From Clostridiales bacterium (GTDB taxonomy: Bacteria > Bacillota > Clostridia > Oscillospirales > Acutalibacteraceae), in contig JAHZDE010000002.1 in NCBI GenBank assembly GCA_019422525.1, forward strand, positions 62,001-126,000: a stretch of DNA of 64,000 nucleotides. Reading direction: 5' to 3'. This document shows, piece by piece, positions 16,497-25,914 of this stretch. The stretch's first letter is position 1. Every line of letters starts with the position of its first letter. The translations under genes and the position numbers were made by a program. The notes under the pieces are model-generated. The model was not told where the DNA came from. It searched no databases and saw only the letters and a program-made list of their open reading frames with translations.

Positions 16497-17516
16497 TTGA
16501 ATCAATTACAGGAAATGCTATTCCGGCTATGCCGCGCACCCGGCGCTGCAGGCCGTGAAGATGGTGCAGCAGAAGTCGCAAAGGAACTGCTTTCTTTCCT
16601 GCCTACTGTTACGGTGGATACCATGGGCAGCGTGGTGGCTTCTTTTGGGCGTTCAGATGCAAAAACACATATTTTGTTAGATGCCCACATTGACCAAATT
16701 GGAATGTTGGTGACTTCCATAGACGAAAATGGATTTGTCAAGGTAGCACGGGATGGCGGTATGGACCGTCGGGTATTGCCGGGCAGCCATGTGGTGGTAT
16801 ATGGAAAAGAAACCCTTAACGGAATCGTATGCTGTCTGCCGCCCCACCTGACCAATGGTGGAGAAGACAAGGTACCGGATATTACAGATATGGCTGTGGA
16901 TGTGGGCCTTTCTAAAGAAGAGGCTGACAGGCTGATTCAACCGGGAGATATGGTGCTTCTGCCCGGCGAGCCCCGCCGTCTGATGGGTAGCCGGGTCACC
17001 GGAACCGCTCTGGATGACCGGGCCGGATGCGCAGCTCTGATTCGTTGTGCTCAGCTTTTACAGGGAGAAGACCTTGCCTGCCGGGTAACGATTTTGCTCA
17101 GCACCCGGGAAGAAGTGGGGAGTCAGGGAGCCGAAACGGCAGCATTTCGGGAAGAACCCGACATGGCCATTGCTGTGGATGTAAGCTTTGCAGAACAACC
17201 CGGCGTACCTGCTCACAAATGTGGCAAGTTGTCCGAGGGTCCCATGATTGGGATTTCTCCGATTCTTGATAAGTCCATTACCGAAACGTTGAAACGCCTG
17301 GCAAAGGAACAGGAAATCCCCTTCCAGTTGGAAGTGATGGGCGGCACCACCGGTACCAATGCGGATGAAATCAATGTCAGCCGCGCCGGTGTTCCCTGTG
17401 GGCTGGTATCCATTCCCCAGCGGAATATGCACACGCCTGCGGAAGTTTGTGATTTGATGGATATTGAAAATGTAGCGCGGCTGCTGGCAGCGTTTATCAG
17501 GGAGGTTGGAGCATAA
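16497..17516 (+). CDS. M42 family metallopeptidase, first of a pair
   Basis: M42 enzymes are cytosolic, tetrahedral, dinuclear-zinc aminopeptidases that trim peptides. Metal and catalytic residues are visible: His in 'LDAHIDQIGM', Asp in 'LDDRAGCA', the Glu pair in 'STREEVGSQGA', Asp in 'AVDVSFAEQPGV' and a late His in 'NMHTPAEV'. The 339-residue length is right. The start is TTG at 16497 with AGGAG ten bases before; the ATG at 16487 is out of frame. Its stop shares one base with the ATG of the next M42 gene. Peptide specificity is unknown. Confidence 0.93.
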   Translation: MNQLQEMLFRLCRAPGAAGREDGAAEVAKELLSFLPTVTVDTMGSVVASFGRSDAKTHILLDAHIDQIGMLVTSIDENGFVKVARDGGMDRRVLPGSHVVVYGKETLNGIVCCLPPHLTNGGEDKVPDITDMAVDVGLSKEEADRLIQPGDMVLLPGEPRRLMGSRVTGTALDDRAGCAALIRCAQLLQGEDLACRVTILLSTREEVGSQGAETAAFREEPDMAIAVDVSFAEQPGVPAHKCGKLSEGPMIGISPILDKSITETLKRLAKEQEIPFQLEVMGGTTGTNADEINVSRAGVPCGLVSIPQRNMHTPAEVCDLMDIENVARLLAAFIREVGA

Positions 17517-18547
17517 TGGCAGATGTAGAGCTGTTGCAGCGGCTTTGTACCGCACAGGGAATTTCCGGGGATGAAGGCGCCGTGCGGGAACTGATTTTAC
17601 AGGAGATTACCCCTTTCGCCAAAAGTGTAACCGTAACACCTTTGGGGAATATTATTGCTGAAAAAGAAGGCGCTAAACGAGCCAAAACCCGACTTCTTCT
17701 CAACGCTCATATGGATGAAGTGGGCTTGCTGATTACCGGCATTTGTAAGGATGGCCTTCTTCGTTTTACAACCATTGGAGGGATTGACCGCCGGATTCTG
17801 CCGGGAAAATCTGTTTTGGTGGCAGGAAAAATCCCCGGTGTGATTGGTGCAAAACCCATTCATCTGCTGGAAGGAGAAGAAAAGGAAAAGGCTCCCTCTC
17901 TGGACAGCTTGACCATTGATATTGGCGCAGTTTCTCAGGAGGAGGCAGAAAAAGTGGTTTCTCCTGGAGATAGTGTGACATTTGTTTCGCTGTTCGATAC
18001 TTCTTATGGTAAAATTCGCAGTCGGGCCATTGATGACCGGGCCGGGTGCGCCATCCTCATCGACCTGATGAAGAAGGACCTTCCCTATGACTGTACCTTT
18101 GTATTTGCCGTACAGGAAGAGGTAGGCCTTCGGGGAAGTAAAACGGCTGCCTTTGTTGCCGAGCCGGAAGCGGCTATTGTGGTGGAGTCCACAACTGCCG
18201 CAGACATTCCCGGTGTGGACGAAGAAAAACAGGTTTGCCGGGTAGGAAAAGGTCCGGTGCTTTCCTTTATGGACAGAGCTACCATTTATGACCGGGGCTA
18301 TTTTGCATTGGCAAAAAAGCTGGCCAAAGAAAATGACATCCCCTTCCAGGTAAAAGAGGCAGTAGCTGGCGGCAATGATGCCGGTGCCATTCACGTGTCG
18401 CGGGGGGGTGTGCGTACAGCAGCGGTTTCTCTGGCCTGCCGGTACCTCCATTCCCCTGTGGGGATGATTGCAGAGGATGATTTTCACCATGCCGAAGCAT
18501 TGATTGAAAAGCTGGCCATGGCCATTGCCGGAGGACAGCAGGCGTGA
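17516..18547 (+). CDS. M42 family metallopeptidase, second of a pair
   Basis: A paralogue of the preceding gene (343 aa) with the same plan: 'NAHMDEVGL', 'IDDRAGCA', 'AVQEEVGLRGS', 'YLHSPVGM'. The fourth metal ligand position reads 'VVESTTAADIPG', so Glu/Asp usage differs from the upstream paralogue, which may change peptide preference. The overlapping TAATG junction with the upstream gene implies coupled translation and perhaps hetero-oligomers; M42 enzymes form 12-mers. The GTG of the next gene overlaps its stop by four bases. Confidence 0.93.
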   Translation: MADVELLQRLCTAQGISGDEGAVRELILQEITPFAKSVTVTPLGNIIAEKEGAKRAKTRLLLNAHMDEVGLLITGICKDGLLRFTTIGGIDRRILPGKSVLVAGKIPGVIGAKPIHLLEGEEKEKAPSLDSLTIDIGAVSQEEAEKVVSPGDSVTFVSLFDTSYGKIRSRAIDDRAGCAILIDLMKKDLPYDCTFVFAVQEEVGLRGSKTAAFVAEPEAAIVVESTTAADIPGVDEEKQVCRVGKGPVLSFMDRATIYDRGYFALAKKLAKENDIPFQVKEAVAGGNDAGAIHVSRGGVRTAAVSLACRYLHSPVGMIAEDDFHHAEALIEKLAMAIAGGQQA

Positions 18548-19266
18548 TTTGCTGGACAGAATCTCTGGCCGGTTTACCGTCTGAGCCGCAGGACCCCTTT
18601 ACCCTTCGCATTGTGTCCAGCGCGCAAGCTTATGGATTACAGACTACCTTTTTGGATGTCTGGCAGGGAAATGGCTGTTTATTTTCCCGGATGGATGGGG
18701 TACTGACCATTTCCGGAATTCCTGCACCGGATTGTGTGGAGGAAACTGCCCTGTTTGCCGCTTCCTGCGGTACAGGGCAGATTTTCTGCGCGGTTGAGAC
18801 AGCAAAAGCGTTGGAATTTTCCATAGCCGATATAGGCCCGATACTTTGTCGGGAGCAAACAGGCCCCTCTTCCCCTCTGCCCTTGGAAATGCCTTCCCCC
18901 CGAATGCTGTATCAGGTTTTATCTGCCTGTGAGAGCCCTTCGTTTCCCGTTCCCGATTTTGAGCCATTTTATCTGGATATTTCTCATCGTTTGCGGCATG
19001 GGACAGCGGCAGCAGTTTTGTTGAAAGTAGACGGGAGACCGTGTGCCTGCGCGATTGCCCTTGCTGTAACGGACAACGCGGCACTGCTCACAGCTGTGGG
19101 AGTGGTTCCCTCATATCGGCGGAAGGGGATGGGGAAAAAGGCTGTGGAAAGCTTATGTCAAATGCTTGGGGGACGCAGAATTTTCTTGTTCCGGCATAAA
19201 AGCGAAAACCAGGAATTTTATGAAAAGCTGGGTTTTTCCAGTTTTGGAGAATGGACAGAAATATAG
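18544..19266 (+). CDS. GNAT family N-acetyltransferase
   Basis: The C-terminal half (residues ~130-240) has the GNAT core: 'LLTAVGVVPSYRRKGMGKKAV', containing the acetyl-CoA loop RxxGxG/A, and 'NQEFYEKLGFSSFGEW' at the end. The N-terminal ~125 residues are less conserved, with several Cys. The acceptor is unknown. The GTG start overlaps the stop of the second M42 peptidase (GTGA), which places it in the same operon and suggests a peptide- or amino-acid-related substrate; that is inference. Confidence 0.85.
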   Translation: MICWTESLAGLPSEPQDPFTLRIVSSAQAYGLQTTFLDVWQGNGCLFSRMDGVLTISGIPAPDCVEETALFAASCGTGQIFCAVETAKALEFSIADIGPILCREQTGPSSPLPLEMPSPRMLYQVLSACESPSFPVPDFEPFYLDISHRLRHGTAAAVLLKVDGRPCACAIALAVTDNAALLTAVGVVPSYRRKGMGKKAVESLCQMLGGRRIFLFRHKSENQEFYEKLGFSSFGEWTEI

Positions 19267-19295
19267 TGGTAGAATAGGTAAGAAAGGATTTGGAC

Positions 19296-20570
19296 ATGAA
19301 AGAGTATCCTTATTTTCATATTGATGATGCCATTCGCCGGGCGGCGGACAAAACCATGGAGGAGATTGCCCCTGCTATGGCCCGGATTGAAGAAATGCAG
19401 AACTACAATCAACAGAAAATGTTGGCAGCGTTTATCAAGGCAGGAGTGAGTGAAAGCCATTTTGTTTCCTCTACTGGTTATGGATATGGCGACCGTGGCC
19501 GGGATGCGCTGGATGCCGTATATGCGGACGCATTAGGGGCTGAGGATGCATTGGTTCGTCATAATTTTGTCAGCGGCACCCATGCCCTTACCGTCGCATT
19601 GTTTGGCGTACTGCGCCCCGGTGATGTGATGCTTAGCGTCACAGGAATGCCATATGATACCCTTCGGGGAGTTATTGGCCTGACCGGAGATGGAAATGGT
19701 TCTTTGAAAGAATTTGGTATTGAATACCGCCAGATTGATTTGAAAGCAGACGGTACGCCGGACTATGAAGCGATGGAGCGGGAAATCAATCCCGGCATTA
19801 AAATGGTATATGTTCAGCGTTCCCGTGGGTACAGTCTGCGCCCTTCCCTGTTTGTAGAGGACATTGAGCGTATTGCTGCTGTCGCCAAAAAGAAGGCGCC
19901 AGACTGTATCGTCATGGTGGACAACTGTTATGGCGAGTTTGTTCAGGCCGACGAGCCGGTTTCTCATGGAGCGGATTTGATGGCCGGTTCCCTGATTAAA
20001 AATCCTGGCGGCGGCATTGCGCCTACCGGAGGATATATTGCCGGACGCCGTGACTTGGTGGAAAGCTGCGCCTACCGGCTGACGACTCCGGGGCTTGGAA
20101 AAGAAGTGGGTTGTACATTGGGCAATAACCGGGAGCTGTTTATGGGTGCCTTCCATGCGCCCCATGTGACCGGAGAAGCCTTGAAAACGGCGGCTTTTAC
20201 TGCAGGACTATTCAGCCAGCTTGGATATGAAGTAACGCCGAAGCCTGACGAACTGCGGGCAGATATTATCCAGGCAGTACTTCTGCGTACAAAGGAAGCG
20301 CTGATTGCATTTTGTCAGGGAATGCAGAAGGGTGCGCCAGTGGATTCTTTTGTGGTACCGGAACCTTGGGATATGCCCGGCTATGATTGCCAGGTCATTA
20401 TGGCGGCTGGTGCTTTCACACTGGGAGCTTCTATTGAACTTTCTGCTGATGCCCCTCTGCGGGAACCTTATGCAGCATGGATGCAGGGAGGACTGAACTT
20501 CCACAGCGGCCGTTTGGGAGCTATGCTGGCAGCGCAGTCTATGGTAGATAAGGGAGTTCTGTCCCTGTAA
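19296..20570 (+). CDS. Methionine gamma-lyase family PLP protein (YnbB / aluminium-resistance type)
   Basis: This is a fold-type I PLP enzyme of the family named both methionine gamma-lyase-like and aluminium-resistance protein (B. subtilis YnbB). Recognisable phrases are 'SSTGYGYGDRGRD', 'HNFVSGTHAL', 'YVQRSRGYS', 'VDNCYGEF' and 'GSLIKNPGGGIAPTGGYI', which contains the PLP lysine (about Lys235). The true substrate is not established for the family. ATG at 19296 follows AGAAAGGA by seven bases. 424 residues is the usual length. It follows the GNAT gene by 29 bases and ends at a terminator. Confidence 0.92.
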   Translation: MKEYPYFHIDDAIRRAADKTMEEIAPAMARIEEMQNYNQQKMLAAFIKAGVSESHFVSSTGYGYGDRGRDALDAVYADALGAEDALVRHNFVSGTHALTVALFGVLRPGDVMLSVTGMPYDTLRGVIGLTGDGNGSLKEFGIEYRQIDLKADGTPDYEAMEREINPGIKMVYVQRSRGYSLRPSLFVEDIERIAAVAKKKAPDCIVMVDNCYGEFVQADEPVSHGADLMAGSLIKNPGGGIAPTGGYIAGRRDLVESCAYRLTTPGLGKEVGCTLGNNRELFMGAFHAPHVTGEALKTAAFTAGLFSQLGYEVTPKPDELRADIIQAVLLRTKEALIAFCQGMQKGAPVDSFVVPEPWDMPGYDCQVIMAAGAFTLGASIELSADAPLREPYAAWMQGGLNFHSGRLGAMLAAQSMVDKGVLSL

Positions 20571-20582
20571 TAAGAAGAAAGA

Positions 20583-20616
20583 AAACTCTCGATGGCAATT
20601 TGCTGTCGGGAGTTTT
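20583..20616 (+). terminator. Terminator after the PLP-enzyme gene
   Basis: AACTCTCGA...TCGGGAGTT with one mismatch, followed by TTTTTCTGTT. It closes the M42-GNAT-PLP gene run. Confidence 0.75.
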
Positions 20617-20655
20617 TCTGTTAAACAGGATTTTTTCTGAAAATGTCGGAACGGA

Positions 20656-20683
20656 TTGTATTTTGTGGACAGAGTGATATAAT
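20656..20683 (+). promoter_or_regulatory. trkA-trkH promoter
   Basis: TTGTAT, a 16-base spacer and perfect TATAAT. The predicted start is near 20690. Confidence 0.7.
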
Positions 20684-20698
20684 ATAGACTGTATAAGA

Positions 20699-20731
20699 GG
20701 CTCCTTTTGCAAAGGAGCCCTGTTTTATTTT
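20699..20731 (+). terminator. Terminator-like hairpin in the trkA leader
   Basis: GGCTCCTTT-3-AAAGGAGCC is a perfect 9-bp stem followed by CTGTTTTATTTT. It lies just after the predicted transcription start and about 40 bases before the trkA ATG, so it would end transcripts early unless opposed. A separate terminator already serves the upstream gene. Confidence 0.6.
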
Positions 20732-20771
20732 GATAAATGATTGTAGAAGGTAAGTAAGAAGGAGAATTTTC

Positions 20772-22151
20772 ATGAAAATCGTAATTGTCGGAGACGGCAA
20801 GGTTGGGCTGACGTTAACGGAACAATTATCGGCAGAGGGCCATGACCTTGTAATTATCGACAGGAATCAACAAGTGTTGCAGGATTCTCAGGAAGCCTAT
20901 GATGTGATGGTCGTTAACGGAAACGGCGCCAGCATGAAGGTGCTGAAAGAGGCGGGAGCCGACAGTGCAGACCTTTTGATCGCGGCTACTTCAGCAGATG
21001 AAATTAACATGCTGTGCTGCATTACAGCTAAAAAAATGGGATGCCGGCATACCATTGCCCGGGTAAGAAACCCTGATTATCATCGGCAGCTGTCCTTCTT
21101 GAAAGAAGAATTGGGACTGAGTATGACGATCAATCCAGAAGCTGCTGCTGCCAGAGAAATTTTTCATATTTTGCAGTTCCCGTCTTCCATCAACCGGGAC
21201 TTTTTTGCCAAAGGCCAGGTGGAAGTTGTCGAGTTTAAATTACGTGCCAATTGTCCGGCAGTGGGTCAGTCTCTCATGGAATTGTACCGTTCTTCCCGTG
21301 TAAAGGTACTGGTTTGCGCAGTGGAGAGAGGCTCAGACGTATATATTCCCAACGGCGATTTTGTGCTTAGAGAAGGGGATATTATTCATGTAACAGGTGT
21401 AAATCGCAACTTAATGGACCTGATGCGATATTTAAAGCTGCCCTCTAATCGAATTCGGGAAGTTGTGATTGTAGGCGGAAGCCGGTTGGGTTATTATTTG
21501 GCAGAGGCACTGACCAGAACCGGGATGAAGGTGAAAATCATCGAAAAAGATTATAATCGTTGTGTAGAGCTATCCGAATTGCTGCCAAAGGTTTTGGTCA
21601 TTAACGGCGATGCCTGCGACCAGAAATTGATGAATGCAGAATGTGCAGGAAAAGCTGATGCACTGATTACCCTGACAGATATTGATGAAATCAACCTGGT
21701 GATTTCTCTGTTTGCCGGGCAGATTGGTGTACCCAAAACCATTACTAAAATGGATAGAATCAACCAATTTGATGCGTTCAAAGCAATGGGTGTGGATTCT
21801 ATTGTCAGCCCAAAACATATTATCTGCGATGACGTATTGCGTTATGTCCGAGCCATGAGAAACCACCGCAGTGATGCCGTGATTTCCCTTCATCGTCTGG
21901 TGAATCACAAAGTAGAGGCGCTGGAATTTAGAGTGGATACAGATATGCCAAAAGTGAATATCCCACTGAAGGAATTAAAGCTGAAAAAGAATACGTTGGT
22001 TGCCTGTATCCGCCGGAAAGGAAAATTGATTTTCCCCGATGGAAACGAGACCATTCAACCGGAGGATACGGTGATTGTTGTGAGTACCAGTGAAAATAAA
22101 ATTGCCAATCTTCGGGATATTTTTTCTGCACAGGAGTTTGGAAAGAGATGA
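20772..22151 (+). CDS. trkA: Trk system potassium uptake protein TrkA
   Basis: TrkA is the cytoplasmic NAD(H)/nucleotide-binding ring that gates the TrkH potassium channel. The 459-residue protein has two full RCK units: 'MKIVIVGDGKVGLTLTEQL' at the start and 'VVIVGGSRLGYYLAEAL' near residue 230, each a Rossmann glycine motif followed by a TrkA_C part. AGAAGGAG precedes the ATG. The stop overlaps the trkH start by four bases. RCK_C domains in Firmicutes are known c-di-AMP targets, and a c-di-AMP receptor gene is also in this window. Confidence 0.97.
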   Translation: MKIVIVGDGKVGLTLTEQLSAEGHDLVIIDRNQQVLQDSQEAYDVMVVNGNGASMKVLKEAGADSADLLIAATSADEINMLCCITAKKMGCRHTIARVRNPDYHRQLSFLKEELGLSMTINPEAAAAREIFHILQFPSSINRDFFAKGQVEVVEFKLRANCPAVGQSLMELYRSSRVKVLVCAVERGSDVYIPNGDFVLREGDIIHVTGVNRNLMDLMRYLKLPSNRIREVVIVGGSRLGYYLAEALTRTGMKVKIIEKDYNRCVELSELLPKVLVINGDACDQKLMNAECAGKADALITLTDIDEINLVISLFAGQIGVPKTITKMDRINQFDAFKAMGVDSIVSPKHIICDDVLRYVRAMRNHRSDAVISLHRLVNHKVEALEFRVDTDMPKVNIPLKELKLKKNTLVACIRRKGKLIFPDGNETIQPEDTVIVVSTSENKIANLRDIFSAQEFGKR

Positions 22152-23602
22152 ATAGAAGAGTCATTGCTTTTTTATTGGGACACATTCTATTGCTGGAAGC
22201 AGCGGTTATGGTTCCGGCTTTAGTCATTTCTTTGTGTATGGGGGAACACAACACTGCATGGGCATTTATATGGACCATACTGTTGACAGCAATTGTAGGG
22301 GTAGGACTTACCTTTATCCGACCTGTGAATAAGGCTTTTTATGCGGCAGAAGGATTTGTGATAACTGCACTTTCTTGGATAGCCATTTCCCTTTTTGGGG
22401 CTCTTCCTTTCTGGCTTAGTGGAGAAATTCCAAATTATGTAAATTGTTTTTTTGAAACTGCTTCGGGCTTTACTACCACAGGTGCCAGTATTTTAACGGA
22501 TGTAGAAGCGCTTTCCTATGGACTTCTATATTGGCGTAGTTTTACCCATTGGCTTGGCGGCATGGGAGTTCTGGTGTTTTTGCTGGCGGTGGTGTCTGTG
22601 AGCAAAGGAGCAGGCTATTCGCTGCACCTGCTTCGTGCAGAAAGCCCCGGACCGGATGTGGGAAAAATGACGCCAAAGCTGAAACAAAGCGCGAAAATCC
22701 TGTATCTGATTTATGTGTTTATGACGATTATCGAAATTATTCTTTTGCTGGCAGGCGGGATGCCGGTGTTTGACAGCTTTTGTACAGCGTTTGGAACAGC
22801 CGGTACTGGTGGATTTGGAATTAAAAACGACAGCATGGCCGGTTATTCCTATTATATCCAAACGGTAGTCACGATTTTTATGGCGCTTTTTGGAATCAAC
22901 TTCAATATTTATTTTCTAATTTTAATGCGTTCGTGGAAATCACTGCTGCATGATGAAGAATTGTGGGGATATATCGGGATTATGGTAGGCTCCATTTTGC
23001 TGATTACCTGTAATATTGCCCCACTGTTTCAGTACAACTGGGGAGAGGCGTTGCATCAGTCAGCGTTTCAGGTTTCCTCGGTTATGACCACAACCGGTTT
23101 CTCGACCATTGATTTTAATACTTGGCCACAATTTTCGCGAAGTCTGCTGGTTATGCTGATGGTAGTGGGTGCTTCTGCCGGTTCGACAGGCGGTGGTGTA
23201 AAGGTTGCTCGTATTATTATCGTATTCAAGCTTCTGAGGAAGGAACTGATTCGGATGCTCCATCCCAGAGCCGTTCACACAGTACGCATCAGCGGAAAGA
23301 CAGTGGACAACAAAGTAGGAAAAGGCGTAACAGTTTTCATGGCAGCCTATTTTGCAGTCTTTACCTTTTCGTTCCTTTTGGTTAGCTTGGACAACATGAG
23401 TCTGGAAACGAATGTTACGGCAGTAGTTTCGTGTTTAAGTAATATTGGCCCCGGCTTGGACGTTGTGGGGCCAATGGGGAATTTTTCACAGTTTTCCAAT
23501 TTCAGCAAAATCATCCTGTCGTTTGATATGCTGTTTGGACGTTTGGAGTTTTTCCCGCTGATTTTGCTGTGTTCCCCCAGTTTGTGGAGAAGAAAAATAT
23601 AA
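22148..23602 (+). CDS. trkH: Trk system potassium uptake protein TrkH
   Basis: TrkH is the membrane pore of the Trk/Ktr potassium system. Four selectivity-filter loops are visible in order: 'SGFTTTGAS', 'GTAGTGGFG', 'SVMTTTGFST' and 'LSNIGPGLDVVG', each behind a pore helix, with paired transmembrane helices around them. The 484-residue length fits TrkH. The ATG overlaps the trkA stop (ATGA), so pore and gating ring are translated together. A strong terminator follows. Confidence 0.97.
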   Translation: MNRRVIAFLLGHILLLEAAVMVPALVISLCMGEHNTAWAFIWTILLTAIVGVGLTFIRPVNKAFYAAEGFVITALSWIAISLFGALPFWLSGEIPNYVNCFFETASGFTTTGASILTDVEALSYGLLYWRSFTHWLGGMGVLVFLLAVVSVSKGAGYSLHLLRAESPGPDVGKMTPKLKQSAKILYLIYVFMTIIEIILLLAGGMPVFDSFCTAFGTAGTGGFGIKNDSMAGYSYYIQTVVTIFMALFGINFNIYFLILMRSWKSLLHDEELWGYIGIMVGSILLITCNIAPLFQYNWGEALHQSAFQVSSVMTTTGFSTIDFNTWPQFSRSLLVMLMVVGASAGSTGGGVKVARIIIVFKLLRKELIRMLHPRAVHTVRISGKTVDNKVGKGVTVFMAAYFAVFTFSFLLVSLDNMSLETNVTAVVSCLSNIGPGLDVVGPMGNFSQFSNFSKIILSFDMLFGRLEFFPLILLCSPSLWRRKI

Positions 23603-23607
23603 AATAC

Positions 23608-23645
23608 AAAAAACATCCCGGAAGTATATTCCGGGATGTTTTTTA
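23608..23645. terminator. Bidirectional terminator
   Basis: AAAAAACATCCCGGAA and its exact complement flank a short loop. It serves trkH (+) and the alpha-galactosidase gene (-), which converge. Confidence 0.92.
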
Positions 23646-23657
23646 TGTAGTAAGAAG

Positions 23658-25886
23658 TCAGATTTTTTCTAACAGATATTGGACGGCAGAATAATCTCCC
23701 TGTAAAACGGGAATCAACAAACCGGCGTTCATCAACGCGGCGCCGCTATAAGTTTCTCCATGATAGTCAAAACGTGTGGGATGATTCATAGGAGAAGCCT
23801 GTACCCGATACCGTGCCTTGGCATCCAAGCCGCGCAGCCGGATAACAAACGGAACAGGACATACTTCCATTTTTACTTGTACCACGTTGAGAAGAGCGCG
23901 GCTCTGGTCGGGGGATGCAAACTGCCAGGCTGTGTAATTGGTGTTTTCAAAGGGGTTACTCAAACGATAGTAATCGCCGTCTGCAATTAAAGGATACAGC
24001 CGCTTATATTCTTCCACCTGTAGCCGTACCATATCTTTTTCTTCCGGGGCCATTTTGTTGATATCCAGCTCATATCCAAAGGTACCGGACATAGCAACAA
24101 TCCCGCGGGTTTCCAAAGGCGTGATATGCCCTGTTTGATGATTGGGGACAGCGGAAACGTGGGAGCCTACCGATGAAACCGGATACCCAAACGAAGTACC
24201 ATACTGAATCGACAGCCGCTCAATGGCGTCGGTATCGTCGCTGCACCAGATTTGAGGCGTATAATACAGCATTCCAGCATCAAAGCGTCCGCCGCCGCCG
24301 GAGCAGCCCTCAAACAATACATGGGGGAACGCACTGGTTAACCGTTCCATCAGGTCGTATACCCCCAAAATATACCGGTGATACACTTCTCCCTGACGGT
24401 CAGCGGGAAGTGCCCCACTGTAGATATTGGTAATATGACGATTCATGTCCCACTTGACATATTCCAGATTTGCCTGTTTCAGGACAGAGCTGATGGCATC
24501 AAAAAGATAATCCCGGACATCCTGCCGGCTCATATCCAGTACAAATTGATGACGGCTGCGGACACCGGCTCTTCCAGGCCCTCTCAAACACCATTCAGGG
24601 TGTGCCCTGTATAAGTCACTGTCTTCGCTGATCATTTCCGGTTCAAACCAGATACCCAATTTCATGCCAAGCGCATTGACACGGCGGCACAGGCTGTCCA
24701 GTCCCCCGCGAATTTTCTTTGTATTGACGACCCAATCTCCTAAACCGGTTGTGTCATCCTCCCGCTTGCCGAACCATCCATCATCCATTACCAACAGTTC
24801 AATCCCCAGCTTAGAGGCATCCTCTGCAATTTGTACCAGCTTATCGTCATCAAAATCAAAATAAGTGGCTTCCCAGTTGTTAATTAAAACCGGACGGCGG
24901 GAGGTTTTATATTCTCCGCGGCACAAATTATGACGATATAACCGGTGATAGCGGCGGGACAATTCTCCAAGGCCGCTTTCACTATAGACCATTGCTACCT
25001 GAGGGGTCGTAAAGCTCTCCCCTTTTTCCAAAATCCAACGGAATGCATGGGGATGGATGCCCATAGTCAGACGGGTCTGCCAAATCTGGTCATATTCACA
25101 TTCTGCTATAAAGTTTCCGCTGTATAGCAAGGACATACCCCAGCAGTCTCTCGCTGTTTCGGTAGCGTCATGATTGCAGAGGATCATAAAGGGGTTCTGC
25201 TGATGGCTGGAAGCGCCTCGCAAACTGTCAACAATAATTTTACCATGTCGCACAGAAGTGCGTTCTACAGCCCGTTCAAAGCAATGACGCCCCCAGAAAG
25301 TGATAATATCATAATCGCCGTGTGTAAAGTCCAAACAGGCGGACAAGGCTTTTTCCAGTTGAACTTGACCAGAGGTTCCGTTTTCAATCACTGCATATCG
25401 GGTAATGGCATCCTGATTTTCAAAAACGGTATAGACCAGCGTGACTCTCAAGTGGGTAACAGAATCTTCCAAATGGATTTTTAAAGTTTCTGCTTCTCCC
25501 CCGTTATCATATACATGGGGGAGTCCCTCAGGGGCTACAGCTCCTGCTTCAATGGTATGGGAAACATATCGAAGGTCAGCTTCCCGCGTACCGTCTGGAT
25601 TGACAGAAATCAGGCAGGGAGAGCGATAATCTCCAGAGCCAAACATGGAGTATTCCTGAGGAAGGGTATCAATGGTAAAGGTGATATCAGACCCGCTTTC
25701 GTTAGGATTACCGGAAAAAGAACGCTCCAGCGGATAGGCCTGCAAAGAAAGGTCGTCTTTCAGGGCGACCTTTGCACCATAGTACAGATGAAGTAAATAT
25801 CCGTAGGAACCAATTTTGATGCGATAACTGGAATGTTGGGTTTCCAAGGAAAAAATTCCCATTTCCTGGGAAAAATGAATGGACAT
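23658..25886 (-). CDS. Alpha-galactosidase, glycoside hydrolase family 36
   Basis: GH36 alpha-galactosidases release terminal alpha-galactose from raffinose-type oligosaccharides and galactosides. The 742-residue protein has the N-terminal beta-sandwich and the barrel with 'DDGWFGKREDD', the nucleophile Asp in 'KWDMNRH' (about Asp480), 'FEGCSGGGGRFD' and the acid/base Asp in 'CSDDTDA' (about Asp550). No signal peptide is present, so it is cytoplasmic and would need imported sugar; no sugar transporter is nearby. AAGGAGGT precedes the ATG. Only 28 bases separate it from the upstream UroD-like gene, so they are probably one operon. Confidence 0.96.
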   Translation of the reverse strand: MSIHFSQEMGIFSLETQHSSYRIKIGSYGYLLHLYYGAKVALKDDLSLQAYPLERSFSGNPNESGSDITFTIDTLPQEYSMFGSGDYRSPCLISVNPDGTREADLRYVSHTIEAGAVAPEGLPHVYDNGGEAETLKIHLEDSVTHLRVTLVYTVFENQDAITRYAVIENGTSGQVQLEKALSACLDFTHGDYDIITFWGRHCFERAVERTSVRHGKIIVDSLRGASSHQQNPFMILCNHDATETARDCWGMSLLYSGNFIAECEYDQIWQTRLTMGIHPHAFRWILEKGESFTTPQVAMVYSESGLGELSRRYHRLYRHNLCRGEYKTSRRPVLINNWEATYFDFDDDKLVQIAEDASKLGIELLVMDDGWFGKREDDTTGLGDWVVNTKKIRGGLDSLCRRVNALGMKLGIWFEPEMISEDSDLYRAHPEWCLRGPGRAGVRSRHQFVLDMSRQDVRDYLFDAISSVLKQANLEYVKWDMNRHITNIYSGALPADRQGEVYHRYILGVYDLMERLTSAFPHVLFEGCSGGGGRFDAGMLYYTPQIWCSDDTDAIERLSIQYGTSFGYPVSSVGSHVSAVPNHQTGHITPLETRGIVAMSGTFGYELDINKMAPEEKDMVRLQVEEYKRLYPLIADGDYYRLSNPFENTNYTAWQFASPDQSRALLNVVQVKMEVCPVPFVIRLRGLDAKARYRVQASPMNHPTRFDYHGETYSGAALMNAGLLIPVLQGDYSAVQYLLEKI

Positions 25887-25914
25887 AAAAAGACCTCCTT
25901 AAAAAAGAACGATG

